Positions 8,530 to 17,552 are shown, counted from the stretch's first letter. The stretch is DNA of 33,624 bases from Actinomycetes bacterium (GCA_029780675.1 JAKOYE010000215.1:1-33624), one strand, 5' to 3'. Numbers and translations: made by a program. Notes: generated by a model not told the origin, from the letters alone.

Positions 8530-9816
8530 CTATCCGCCCGCGAAGCCGTGGCTGACGAGTGTCCAGCGGTTGCCGGTCTCGGCCCGCTGATACGAGAACT
8601 CAGCGAGGGCCGCGCGGGCCAGCGCGAGGCCACGCCCGTTTTCGGCCATCACGTCGGGCATGCGCACCGCCGTGAGGTCCAAATCCAGCGAAACGGGGAG
8701 CCCGTCGTCGGTGAACTCGATCCGAACGTGGTCGCCGGGCACCCACACCTCCATGCAGATCCGCAGATCGCGTCCGCGCCCCGCATGTTCGAGGATGTTG
8801 TTACCGACTTCCGCGGCCGCGATTTCGACCTCCCTGCGAATGGATGCCGGCACCTCCGCGTGATCGGCCCACGCGACATCGAGAGTTTTCTGGATCTCCG
8901 CGGGAAAGTCCGGGGCGGCCGCAGCCTCCAACTCCGCCGTACTGGGGTTGGCGAGCATCCAGAACGGCTTACCCACAGAGGTTCCCACCGAACGGAGACG
9001 GCTGGCGAGCGCCTTGTACCGCCGACCGTCAAGCCTGTCCCTCAGGATGGTCCAGAGCACCCGGAAGCCGTCCCGGATCGCGTTGAGGTTCGTCTCGCCG
9101 TGGTACCGGTCGTACTCGTAGCTCGGCACCTCGATGATGATGGCCTTGGCGATGGCGAACCGGCCGATGATCATGGCCTCGATCTCGAAACCATCGCCGA
9201 CCTGCGGAAGTTCCGCGGCCGGGTCGGGCAGGCAGAGCACCGGAAGCTGATCGGCCCAGAACGCGTTGAAGCCGTAACACAGATCGCTGAAGCGGGTGCC
9301 GAGCACCCCGGACGCCACGACGTTGAGCCCATAGTTGCCCAGCGAACGGAACTGAGTGATGTCCTGGCTGCCGCCGCCGGGGCAGAAGCGGCTGCCCTTG
9401 GCCAGGTCGGCGCCCTTGGTCAGGGCTTCGACGAACCGGGGAATCTCGTGGGGGTCAGCCGATCCGTCGATGTCGAACGTGACGATCACGTCGCCGTTGA
9501 CGTTCGCGAACCCGCACACCAGGGCGTTGCCCTTGCCTTTGCGGGTCTGGTAAACGACGCGGGCCGAGGGCAGTGCCTCCTTGGCGGCCTGAGCCGACTC
9601 GTGGTCGTCCTCGCTGACGACGACGATGACCTCGAAAAACCGTCCGAGGTACGGGAGGATCTCGCGGATGTTCTTGGCTTCATCCTTGGCGGGGACGACG
9701 ACGCTGACCCGCGGGTGTGACGGCCGAAGACCACGCCGACCCAGCGCGCGGTCGCCGGCGTAGGAGAAATCGAGGGTGGCGGTCGCGGGACCGAGTTCAG
9801 GGCGATCGGTGGTCAT
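8530..9816 (-). CDS. Family 2 glycosyltransferase fused to an RsbW-like ATPase domain
   Basis: This 428-residue protein has two domains. Residues 36–260 are a GT-A family 2 glycosyltransferase: RVSVVVPAKDEAKNI opens the nucleotide-sugar fold, and FDIDGSAD (D115, D117) is the metal-binding DxD. The domain resembles dolichyl/polyprenyl-phosphate sugar transferases but lacks membrane helices. Residues 300–428 form a histidine-kinase-like ATPase of the anti-sigma RsbW type: N-box EVGNNILEH (E336, N340), G1 box FTDDG (369–372) and G2 box ENGRGLALAR (392–401). GGAGGA lies 10 nt before ATG 9816. No sigma factor or anti-anti-sigma partner is adjacent; its neighbours are two PGRS genes. The domain calls are firm; the substrate and what the ATPase does are unknown. 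Sensing or regulating the transferase, or phosphorylating a separate STAS protein, are possibilities. Confidence 0.88.
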   Translation of the reverse strand: MTTDRPELGPATATLDFSYAGDRALGRRGLRPSHPRVSVVVPAKDEAKNIREILPYLGRFFEVIVVVSEDDHESAQAAKEALPSARVVYQTRKGKGNALVCGFANVNGDVIVTFDIDGSADPHEIPRFVEALTKGADLAKGSRFCPGGGSQDITQFRSLGNYGLNVVASGVLGTRFSDLCYGFNAFWADQLPVLCLPDPAAELPQVGDGFEIEAMIIGRFAIAKAIIIEVPSYEYDRYHGETNLNAIRDGFRVLWTILRDRLDGRRYKALASRLRSVGTSVGKPFWMLANPSTAELEAAAAPDFPAEIQKTLDVAWADHAEVPASIRREVEIAAAEVGNNILEHAGRGRDLRICMEVWVPGDHVRIEFTDDGLPVSLDLDLTAVRMPDVMAENGRGLALARAALAEFSYQRAETGNRWTLVSHGFAGG

Positions 9817-9930
9817 GTCTGCGGTTCCTCCGGATGGGTGTGCCCCGGCGCGATGCGCCTCCTGCGGCGTCGTAATGGGCCTGATCCTCTCTCGACCAAT
9901 TGGTAGAACCTGATCCGCCCCCGCTCCTCA

Positions 9931-9958
9931 ATGTTAGGCGTCCGGAAACCCGCGGCAA
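9931..9958 (-). promoter_or_regulatory. Candidate σA promoter of the glycosyltransferase–ATPase gene
   Basis: Read on the minus strand, TTGCCG (9958–9953) and TAACAT (9936–9931) are separated by 16 nt, close to mycobacterial σA -35 and TANNNT -10 elements. The leader to ATG 9816 would be roughly 110 nt. Confidence 0.35.
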
Positions 9959-10024
9959 TACTGACGCCCGGTGAACGGCCGATGCGTGTGGGGCCGAGGG
10001 TTCGATCGGTGTTGCCGTCGTGCG

Positions 10025-11338
10025 CTACGTGATCACCCCGCTGGGACCCGGCTGGCCGGAGGCCCCGTTAGCCGCGGAACCTCCGGTGCCGCCGGAACCG
10101 GGAACCGCCACCCCGGAGCTTCCGCTGATGCCGGCGTTGCCGCCCGTGCCGCCGGCGCCTCCGTCACCGGAGTTCCCGCCGGCGAAGCCACCCTGACCGC
10201 CCCTCCCGCCGAATGCGTTTGCGGTGCCGCCGCCCGTCACCGAAACGGTGGCCACGCCACCCCTGCCCCCGGCTCCACCGTTCCCGCCCGCTGTGGACGC
10301 ACCACCGCGGCCGCCCTGGCCGCCGGTACCGGTTGCCGATGCCCCGGCTCCACCCGAAACGGTGGTGTTCCCAACGGATCCCCCGGCGCCGCCGTTGCCA
10401 CTACCACCCGTTCCCCCGTTGCCACCGGCACCGGAGGCAACGGACGCACCAGCGGAGGAGTTCACCGAGCCGCCGGCACCGCCGGCACCACCGTTGCGAC
10501 CACCACTGCCGCCCGCACCGCCGTTTCCGGCCTGCACGGTCTGGCCGAACGCGCCGCCATAGGACCGCGCGGATCCGGTGCCGCCGGTACCACCGCCGCC
10601 GCCACTGCCCCATACCGACAGTGCACCGACATTCCCGCCCGCGCCGCCATCGCCGCCGTTGTATCCGCTGCCACCGTTGCCGATGAATCCCCCGTTGCCG
10701 CCGGTGCAGGCAGTCACGCCCGCGCCGGTGTCAGCCGTCCAGCTGTATCCACTGCCGATCAGCAGACCGCCGTTGGGGTTAGACGCCGTGCCGTCCCCGA
10801 TGAAGATCCGAATGAAATCGGTCACCGGATTGGCGACCAGCGAACCGGTGGCCGATGCCACCACTCCGAGTGCCCTCGGATTGTCCTCGGCCGCAGCGTC
10901 TTTCAGCCATGTCCGTACCCGAGTATTGACCTGCGGTCCAGGAAGGTTGGGGTGGCAGACGTGCGCAGCAGCTGTCGGCGATGTGGTGTCCGGCGTAACG
11001 GCCTCCAACGCGAGTCCGGCACGCGCGGGCAAGCCGAGTGGGCTTTCGCCCCGGGTAGCGGCTGTGGCCGCCGCGCCTCAGGGCAGCCGCGGGTTCTGAA
11101 CCCGCGCTTCCGTCGATGTCGATTCAGCTGTGCGATCGGCACCGCGCGGGGCCGGGGTGCCGGAGCGCCCACCTCGCGATGGACGCGAGCCGGAGCTGGG
11201 TGCGTCACCGGCGGATTCGGTGACCGCCGATCCGCTTGACCCGGCGTCCCCGGCAGTGTCGGCGCCGGCGGCCTGCATCGCGGCGACCGCCGAACCGACT
11301 CCGAGCGCAACGGCCAGGGCCCCCACCCGGCCGACCAC
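10025..11338 (-). pseudogene. PGRS-repeat surface protein interrupted by an in-frame TGA
   Basis: From GTG 11338 the frame gives a secretion signal (VVGRVGALAVALGVGSAVAA), a Ser/Gly/Arg linker, then TGA at 11078–11080 after RVQNPRLP. The same frame continues without any shift (GAAATAATRGESPLGLPARA), through TDFIRIFIGDGTASNPN and GLLIGSGYSWTADT, then about 190 residues of GGAGG/GGNGG repeats to the stop at 10025. The architecture matches the PGRS gene at 6769–8418 minus its C-terminal domain. One substitution (TGA back to a sense codon) would restore about 437 residues. The reading frame extends upstream to GTG 11413, but GTG 11338 places the signal peptide at the N-terminus. A re-start at TTG 11032 would give a protein without a signal. 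Non-functional unless the stop is read through. Confidence 0.75.
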
Positions 11339-11519
11339 TGTTCCTGTACCTGCCTCACTGCCGTAACCCTTGAACTCATAGGGGCAACACAGCGCGGCCC
11401 GCCGAAACAGCACTATGCCGCACCTGAGCGGTCGTCGCCTGCCAACTTACGCAGATGTCAGGTCCGGGCGATCGAGGGTGGGGCGAAGTGGGCATCGGTG
11501 GGAGCAGCCCAACCGGCGA

Positions 11520-13595
11520 TCAGGACTGCGCCGCCGCCATGTCCTCCCGTTTGGCCAGCGCCAACTCCCGGATCGTGGCGAGATCCTGATCGGTGTAGAC
11601 CCCGTTGACGCCGGAGATCGCGGCGAGCTTCATCCCGTGCTTGAGCCCGAGCCGGTAGATCTCCTTGACCTTCTCCCACTCGATATTGCGGCCGACGGTG
11701 AACGTCTCGTAGCGGCCCTCGAGCGCCAGGACGATGGTCTCCGCCAGGCAGGCGTAGGCGACTCCCTTCGGCAGGCCGATTCCCCTCATCTGCGGATCGC
11801 CGGGCAGTTCGATCTCCCCGGACTCGATGACCAGCACATCGGGCCGCTTGGCGACGTCTTCTGCCGACAGGTCCAGCGGCCGCGCGACGTCGGTGATGAC
11901 CGCACCCGGTTTCACCTTCATGATGTCGAGCACCTTCTTGCCGGCCCCCGAGGTGGCGGTGACGATGACGTCCATGTCGGCGATGTGCTCGTCGGCGTCG
12001 GCGCCCACATGGATCGTCGCCCGCGGGTTCTCCCGCTCGATATCGGCCTTCAGCGCCAACAGCTTGGCCGGTTCGATGGAGATCAGCCACAGCTCATCTG
12101 CGGCCATCGCCAACAGCCGCGCACACACCGAGCCGATGGCGCCCGTGGCGCCGACCACCATCGCCTTGCCCTTGATGTGTCCTTTCTCGTCCACCTCAGC
12201 AATACCGAGCCGGCGCACGGCGTCATGGGCGGCCCACAGCGCACCCGAGGCGCTGTAGGAGTTGCCGGTGGTGATGGGAAGCGGTGCGCGCTTGGCCACC
12301 GTGACACCGGCGTCGCCGACGACCTTGGTGAACGCGCCGAGGCCCATGATCTGGGCGCCCAACTTCTGAGCCATGTCGGCCGCCGCGAGCAGGCGCGAGT
12401 AGGTGAACTCCGGATCGTGCGCCATCAGCTCCTTGGGAGTTCCGCCGACGGTGATGAGCCAGCCCTCGACCTCCGCGCCCGTCGGCGATGTGATCCCGGT
12501 GACATGGCTGTAGACGAATGGCGGCGAGTGCGCCATCAGTTTCTCCACGCCGTCCATGAAGATCCCCGGCGCCACGTCGGCGACGGCATCGAGGGCCTTC
12601 ACATTGCGGAAGTACTCCTGGGACAGCGGGTGGATCACGAACGCGAACCGGGATTTCCGCTTGAATCCGCTCGGGTAGAGGATCCTCGGCTGCAGTTCGG
12701 CTGCCTGGATCATCTCGAGCAGATCGTCGTCGGACAGGCGTGACTCCTCGGCCTGGCCCGCCACCAGCATCAGCGCCTCGAGCGTCGGCTCGTTGACCAT
12801 CACCCCGTCGAAGGGCTGCGGCACATCGTCGAGGACGAGGTCGATTCCACGCTCCCGCAGGCTGTTCAGCCGTTCGGGGCCGATGGACGTCGAGATGAGC
12901 GTCTTGCCCTTGAGGTCGTCGAGTTCGAACTGCGCGAGCTCGGGGAAGGTGGCCACCACGACGTCGCAGTCCTGCAGTGCCTTGCGGACCCTGGACTCGA
13001 TGAACTTCCGGCTCGGGGCGGTGGCGGCCGATACCACCGCCGAAGGGATTCTCTCCACCATCCAGCCCGAGGCGGACACGACGCGCTCGAAAACCTCGAA
13101 CGGGGTGTGGATGTCATCTAGGCCGTACTCCACCGCGGGATCGGCGAAGCGCAGATTCTGTGTGCTCTCCGAGAGCACCCGGGTGGAGCGGTAGTGGTTC
13201 CGTCCGCCGAGCACGACCACCCGCGCGTTGTTGAAGTAGCCCGGCATCTCACCGGCCAGGTGACGAATGGTCCACTCCTGCAACACGTTACGGAGCCGAT
13301 GGCCGTCGGTGACGAACACCCCGGCGGCCTCGCCGGTGGCCACGTTCACGGCCTTCCGAAGCTTGCCGGGATTGCCTTTCAGGGTGCCGGCGACCTGAGC
13401 GTCGTGGACCCCGCTGATCCCGATGGCCGCGGCTTCACCGGACCACTTGCGCAACTCTTCTCTCGCCCGCTTGACGCTGCCGCCGGTGCCCACTCTGACG
13501 ATGCGGAAGGATCTGCCCAGGAACTCCACGGTCTGGTCGTAGTCCCGACCGGGGCCGCTCAGGCTGATGTTGACGACCAGCTTTTGCTCCGCCAT
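11520..13595 (-). CDS. Acyl-ACP/acyl-CoA reductase-like protein with long N-terminal extension
   Basis: 691 residues. From about 315 to 665 it follows cyanobacterial long-chain acyl-ACP reductase (AAR): FAFVIHPLSQEYF at the domain start, MGLGAFTKVVGDAGVTVA (417–434), ITTGNSYSASGALWAAHDAV, the NAD(P) loop VVGATGAIGS (480–489), and VAYACLAETIVLALEG. In that last motif C616 aligns with the cysteine that carries the acyl group in AAR. AAR reduces fatty acyl-ACP/CoA to the aldehyde. Residues 1–310 are a soluble region with a mixed α/β pattern (ARVVVLGGRNHY, CDVVVATFPEL) that I do not recognise and that is absent from the roughly 340-residue cyanobacterial enzyme. It starts 5 bp after the SDR stop, so the two are co-transcribed. 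No aldehyde-deformylating oxygenase is visible nearby, so aldehyde or alcohol/wax precursors are more likely products than alkanes. Confidence 0.82.
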   Translation of the reverse strand: MAEQKLVVNISLSGPGRDYDQTVEFLGRSFRIVRVGTGGSVKRAREELRKWSGEAAAIGISGVHDAQVAGTLKGNPGKLRKAVNVATGEAAGVFVTDGHRLRNVLQEWTIRHLAGEMPGYFNNARVVVLGGRNHYRSTRVLSESTQNLRFADPAVEYGLDDIHTPFEVFERVVSASGWMVERIPSAVVSAATAPSRKFIESRVRKALQDCDVVVATFPELAQFELDDLKGKTLISTSIGPERLNSLRERGIDLVLDDVPQPFDGVMVNEPTLEALMLVAGQAEESRLSDDDLLEMIQAAELQPRILYPSGFKRKSRFAFVIHPLSQEYFRNVKALDAVADVAPGIFMDGVEKLMAHSPPFVYSHVTGITSPTGAEVEGWLITVGGTPKELMAHDPEFTYSRLLAAADMAQKLGAQIMGLGAFTKVVGDAGVTVAKRAPLPITTGNSYSASGALWAAHDAVRRLGIAEVDEKGHIKGKAMVVGATGAIGSVCARLLAMAADELWLISIEPAKLLALKADIERENPRATIHVGADADEHIADMDVIVTATSGAGKKVLDIMKVKPGAVITDVARPLDLSAEDVAKRPDVLVIESGEIELPGDPQMRGIGLPKGVAYACLAETIVLALEGRYETFTVGRNIEWEKVKEIYRLGLKHGMKLAAISGVNGVYTDQDLATIRELALAKREDMAAAQS

Positions 13596-13600
13596 GGGGA

Positions 13601-14680
13601 TCAGACCATCGCCTTCGAGTCGAACTCCGGATGGGCCGCCATGAAGTCGAGCAACGTGTCGGCGTAATCACGGAAACGGGGGCAGGAAACGCCGGTGCCC
13701 TCGAGGTCGGCCACGGCATGCGCCGTGCCGTAGGTGGTGGGGAACGCGAAGTAGTCCAGGGTCTCGGCGGGGAGACCGGTGAGCAGTTCCATCCCGGGGA
13801 CCGTGTCGAGCAGTCCGCGCACGACCGATACCGGGATGGGCAGCCAGACCAGCCTCTTGCCGAGGTGTTTGCCGAAGATCTCGGCCACCTCGCGGGCCGA
13901 TGGCGGATTCGGGTCGGTCAACTGGTAGGTCTTGCCCTCGGATTTGTCCAGGACGCTCAGTGCGTCCATCGCGGCGATGACGTAGTCCCGCGGAACCAAC
14001 GATGCCATGACGTTCTTGTCGACGTTCGGCAGGAACGTCGCGCCGGGGAGGCGCTTCATGTAGGAGGCGACGAAGTAGGGCCCGTCGTACTTCTGGGTCT
14101 CGCCGGTGCGTGAGTCGCCCACCACGATGCCCGGACGATAGATGGTCGCCGGCAGCCCGTCGGCCATTGCCGCGCGCACCAGTCGCTCGGCCTCGTATTT
14201 GGTTTCCTCGTAGTGGTTTTGGAACTCCTGGCCCTCCTCGAGCATGTCCTCGGTGAACTCGCCGTCGTAGCGGCCGGAGACATAGCAGGTGCTCACGTAC
14301 TGCAGTCGGCGGAAGTTCGAGCGCTCCCGGCAGAACTGCAGGACGTTGTCGGTGCCGACGATGTTGACCAGCTTGGCGATGTCCTCAGGTACGGAAAGGT
14401 CGTACACCGCGGCCAGGTGCCAGACCTCGTCGACGTCATCCAGGGCGACGGAATCGGCGAGCCCGAGTCCGCGCAGCGTGATGTCGCCCTCGACGAGGTG
14501 GACCCGGTCCACGGTGTGGGGATGGGCTGCCTGAATCTCGGCCAGCTTCGCCTTCGCGGTGTCCAGGTGCCTCGCCTGCACGACGCAGATGACGTTCGCC
14601 CCCTCCCGCTTGGCGAGGATTCCGGGAAGGAGGGCCGACCCGAGGAATCCCGGGAAGCCCGTCATCAACACTGCGCTCAT
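13601..14680 (-). CDS. Extended SDR of the NAD_binding_4 (male-sterility/acyl-reductase) type
   Basis: A 359-residue Rossmann oxidoreductase. The cofactor loop TGFPGFLGSALLPG lies at residues 7–20; EVWHLAAVYDLSVP is the following strand; LQYVSTCYVSG holds the catalytic Ser; and YEETKYEAE gives the catalytic Tyr–Lys pair. IYRPGIVVGDS is the conserved substrate-side strand of this subfamily. These features place it with extended SDRs that include the reductase domains of fatty-acyl-CoA reductases. ATG 14680 is preceded by GAGGAGAAAC and gives the loop at the right distance from the N-terminus; an in-frame start at 14713 is less likely. It is first in an operon with the AAR-like gene. Working with it to take an acyl thioester to aldehyde and then alcohol is an inference from pairing. 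Confidence 0.85.
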   Translation of the reverse strand: MSAVLMTGFPGFLGSALLPGILAKREGANVICVVQARHLDTAKAKLAEIQAAHPHTVDRVHLVEGDITLRGLGLADSVALDDVDEVWHLAAVYDLSVPEDIAKLVNIVGTDNVLQFCRERSNFRRLQYVSTCYVSGRYDGEFTEDMLEEGQEFQNHYEETKYEAERLVRAAMADGLPATIYRPGIVVGDSRTGETQKYDGPYFVASYMKRLPGATFLPNVDKNVMASLVPRDYVIAAMDALSVLDKSEGKTYQLTDPNPPSAREVAEIFGKHLGKRLVWLPIPVSVVRGLLDTVPGMELLTGLPAETLDYFAFPTTYGTAHAVADLEGTGVSCPRFRDYADTLLDFMAAHPEFDSKAMV

Positions 14681-14780
14681 GTTTCTCCTCGCGTTCGCCC
14701 GCCCGGTCACCATTCTTGCAGCGCACGTAAGCCATGACGAGATGCACCTATCAACCCTTCAGGCTCCCCGCACAGCAGCC

Positions 14781-14810
14781 ACCCGGCAGTCCGGGTCGGG
14801 TCGTTAGCCT
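14781..14810 (+). promoter_or_regulatory. Dyad and candidate -10 upstream of sulfatase 1
   Basis: ACCCGG (14781–14786) and CCGGGT (14791–14796) form a 6-bp inverted repeat. TAGCCT (14805–14810), a TANNNT-type -10, follows it 50 bp before the sulfatase GTG. The dyad would cover the -35 region, so it may be a repressor site. The divergent SDR operon starts 100 bp away. Both assignments rest on pattern only. Confidence 0.25.
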
Positions 14811-14860
14811 GAAATCGTCCACCCCTCTGCGCGACGGCGCCCATGCGAACAGGAAGTCTT

Positions 14861-17122
14861 GTGACCCGACAGTCCCGATTCGAAGGCGTCATCGGCCGAA
14901 CGCTGGCCGACTCCCAACCCTGGTTCGACGAGGCGCCTCACCCCCCGGCCGGTGCCCCCAACGTGGTGGTCGTCCTGCTGGATGACACCGGCTTCGCGCA
15001 ACTGGGCTGCTACGGCTCCGATATCGACACCCGGCACATCGACGCGCTGGCCGCGAACGGATTGCAGTTCAGCAATTTCCACGTGACACCGCTGTGCTCC
15101 CCGACCCGGGCGGCGCTGCTGACCGGCCGATCCCAGCATGCGGCCGGCATGCGGACGGTGTCGAATTTCCGCACCGGCTTTCCCCACCAGCTCGGCCATA
15201 TCGCCAACGAGGCGTCCACCGTCGCCGAGGTGCTCCGCGAGCAGGGATACACCACGTTCTGCGTCGGGAAGTGGCACCTCGCGCCAATGGAGCAGTGCTC
15301 GGCGGCCGGCCCATTCGATCAGTGGCCGCTGGCGCGCGGCTTCGACCGTTTCTACGGGTTCCTCGACGGGGAGACCGACCAGTTCCATCCCCAGCTGGTC
15401 TGCGACAACCATCCCATCGAACCGCCCGGCCGGCCGGAGGACGGCTACCACCTGTCGGAGGATCTCGTCGATCAGGCGCTGACGATGGTGTCGGACTCCC
15501 GCGGCGTCCGACCCGATCGCCCGTTCTTCCTCTACCTGCCCTTCGGCGCCACCCACGCCCCGCATCAGGCACCGGCCAGCTATCTGGCGAAGTACCGGGG
15601 CGCATTCGACGAAGGATGGGACGTCGCCCGGCAACGGTGGTTCGAGCGGCAAATCGAGCGCGGGGTGATCCCGGCGGGCACCGAACTGGCACCGCGCAAT
15701 CCGGGCGTGGAAGCCTGGGATGCCCTCGGGGACAACCAGCGTCGGCTGGCCTGCCGGTTGCAGGAAGCCTTCGCCGCGTTCCTCGACCACACCGACGACC
15801 AGATCGGCAGACTCGTCGACGGCCTGCGCGATATGGGCCAACTCGACAACACGATCCTGCTGGTGCTCGCCGACAACGGTGCCTCCCAGGAGGGCGGGCC
15901 GTTCGGGGTGTTGCACGAGATGAAGTTCTTCAACGGACTGCTCGACATGCCCGATGACGTGGTGGACCGCCTCGACGACATCGGCGGCCCGCACAGCCAT
16001 ACCAACTATCCGTGGGGCTGGGCGCAGTGCGGTAATGCCCCGTTCAAGTGGTATAAGCAGAACACCCACGAGGGTGGCGTGCACGTGCCGATGATCGTGC
16101 ACTATCCCGAGCGGATCGCCGCCGATCAGCGCGGCACCACCCGTGATCAGTTCGTCTACGTCTCCGACGTGGTGCCGACGATCTACGACCTGCTCGGGGT
16201 GACACCGCCGCCGACCTACCGCGGCGTCGAACAACTGCCCGTGACGGGTCACTCGTTCGCCGGAGTTCTCGACGACCCGGGTGCCCCCGCGGCGAACACC
16301 GTCCAGTATTTCGAGATGATGGGCAGCCGGGCCATCGTCGCCGGCGAATGGAAAGCCGTCTGTAAGCATCTGCCGGGCAACGATTTCCAGACCGAGCAGT
16401 GGGAGCTGTACCACCTGGCCACCGACTGGTCGGAGTGCAACGATCTGGCCGGCCAGCAGCCGGAACGACTCGACGCGATGATCGCCCTGTGGTGGACCGA
16501 AGCCGAGAAGAACGGCGTACTTCCGCTCGATGACCGCACCGTGGAACTCTTCGGGGCCAGGTTCCGGCCGAACTCCCCGCACCCGGTGGATCGGCGCTAC
16601 GTCTACCGGCCGCCGATGTCGCCGCTGCCCGGGCAGGCCACGGCCGCGATCGGCGGGAGCGACTTCGATCTGACCGCGCGGATCTCCCGGACCACCGGCC
16701 AGGAGGGCGTGCTGTTCGCGACCGGAACCGAGAATTCCGGTATCGCGGTCTTCCTGCAGGACAACAGGTTCGTCGTCGACTACAACGCGTTCAACGAGCA
16801 CAGCGTCGTCGAATCGAGCGTCTCGGTGCCCGCCGGGGACTGCACCCTAGTCGCCCGTCTGCGCCGGGGCGCCGGACGCACCGGGTCGATCAGCCTCGAG
16901 GTCAACGGCGAGCCGGCCGGAACCGTCGAGTTGCCCTTGGTGATGATGATGATCTCCTCGGTCGGCGCCAGCGTCGGCTACAACCACGGCTCGGCGGTGT
17001 CCACCCGCTACCAGGCGCCGTTCCCGTTCGAGGGCACCCTGCACAGTCTCGAAATCCAGCTTCTCGACGACGATCCCGCCGCGCGGCAGGCACAGGCGGC
17101 ATCCGAGATGAGCCGGCAGTGA
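14861..17122 (+). CDS. Type I arylsulfatase (AtsD-like, C-S-P-T-R motif)
   Basis: This 753-residue cytosolic sulfatase hydrolyses a sulfate ester. The metal residues LLDDTGF (D41, D42) come first, then the formylglycine motif CSPTRAALLTG (C79–R83), in which Cys must be oxidised to formylglycine. GKWHL and ADNGAS supply further active-site residues, and KWYKQNTHEGG follows near 400. About 150 C-terminal residues form a β-sandwich-like region (FDLTARISRTTGQEGVLF, then ISLEVNGEPAG) as in the long AtsD-type mycobacterial sulfatases. There is no signal peptide. GTG 14861 is preferred: AGGAAG precedes it and the protein then opens with RFEGVIGRT like its relatives; ATG 14843 is in frame. The stop overlaps the next gene (GTGA). 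The FGE at 18418–19308 can mature it. The natural substrate is unknown. Confidence 0.92.
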   Translation: MTRQSRFEGVIGRTLADSQPWFDEAPHPPAGAPNVVVVLLDDTGFAQLGCYGSDIDTRHIDALAANGLQFSNFHVTPLCSPTRAALLTGRSQHAAGMRTVSNFRTGFPHQLGHIANEASTVAEVLREQGYTTFCVGKWHLAPMEQCSAAGPFDQWPLARGFDRFYGFLDGETDQFHPQLVCDNHPIEPPGRPEDGYHLSEDLVDQALTMVSDSRGVRPDRPFFLYLPFGATHAPHQAPASYLAKYRGAFDEGWDVARQRWFERQIERGVIPAGTELAPRNPGVEAWDALGDNQRRLACRLQEAFAAFLDHTDDQIGRLVDGLRDMGQLDNTILLVLADNGASQEGGPFGVLHEMKFFNGLLDMPDDVVDRLDDIGGPHSHTNYPWGWAQCGNAPFKWYKQNTHEGGVHVPMIVHYPERIAADQRGTTRDQFVYVSDVVPTIYDLLGVTPPPTYRGVEQLPVTGHSFAGVLDDPGAPAANTVQYFEMMGSRAIVAGEWKAVCKHLPGNDFQTEQWELYHLATDWSECNDLAGQQPERLDAMIALWWTEAEKNGVLPLDDRTVELFGARFRPNSPHPVDRRYVYRPPMSPLPGQATAAIGGSDFDLTARISRTTGQEGVLFATGTENSGIAVFLQDNRFVVDYNAFNEHSVVESSVSVPAGDCTLVARLRRGAGRTGSISLEVNGEPAGTVELPLVMMMISSVGASVGYNHGSAVSTRYQAPFPFEGTLHSLEIQLLDDDPAARQAQAASEMSRQ

Positions 17123-17541
17123 CCGCGGAGCGGGACATCTTCCGGCTTCCGGCCACGGTGCTGTTCGTTCTGGGCATCCTGGACCTGATCCGCGGAATCA
17201 TGCACACCTTCCTGCTGCGCTGGGCCAGCGTACACGTCGCCGGCTTCGACCCCGCCGGCACACCGTCGGATCAGTTCTTCATGCTGGGCGCCTTCGGTAT
17301 CTCGAACTTCCTGACCGGGTTTCTCTATCTGCTGATCAGCCGGCGGGCACGCGAGTTGTCCCCCTACGTGCTGGCCATCATCCCGGCGACCTACCTGCTC
17401 GGCATGATCGGCATCGGGGTGGCGGGCGTGCACGCGCAGGCCGTCTTCGGCGGAAAATACTTCATGATGGTCTATCTCGCCGCGTGCGTGGTGACGGTCG
17501 CAGTGTTCCTGATCAGACGACGCGCGTTCCAACGCATGTGA
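17119..17541 (+). CDS. Four-helix membrane protein coupled to sulfatase 1
   Basis: A 140-residue inner-membrane protein starting at GTG 17119, which overlaps the sulfatase TGA by four bases. Predicted helices are at about 9–30 (ATVLFVLGILDLIRGIMHTF), 51–70 (FFMLGAFGISNFLTGFLYLL), 81–104 and 114–133, with a basic C-terminal tail (IRRRAFQRM). I do not recognise a family with a known role. Translational coupling to a cytosolic sulfatase suggests a membrane partner for substrate access or anchoring, but that is inference only. The gene ends 66 bp before the convergent lipoprotein gene. Confidence 0.8.
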   Translation: MTAERDIFRLPATVLFVLGILDLIRGIMHTFLLRWASVHVAGFDPAGTPSDQFFMLGAFGISNFLTGFLYLLISRRARELSPYVLAIIPATYLLGMIGIGVAGVHAQAVFGGKYFMMVYLAACVVTVAVFLIRRRAFQRM

Positions 17542-17552
17542 CCCGGGTGTCG

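Noticed and set aside
10025..10700. Dense short repeats that could suggest a CRISPR array or satellite
   Set aside because: The periodicity is that of Gly-Gly-X codons in one reading frame (PGRS). There are no constant repeats with unique spacers.
14804..16801. 665-codon open frame opposite sulfatase 1
   Set aside because: The opposite strand carries an intact sulfatase with its metal and formylglycine motifs. The long frame is a codon-bias artefact.
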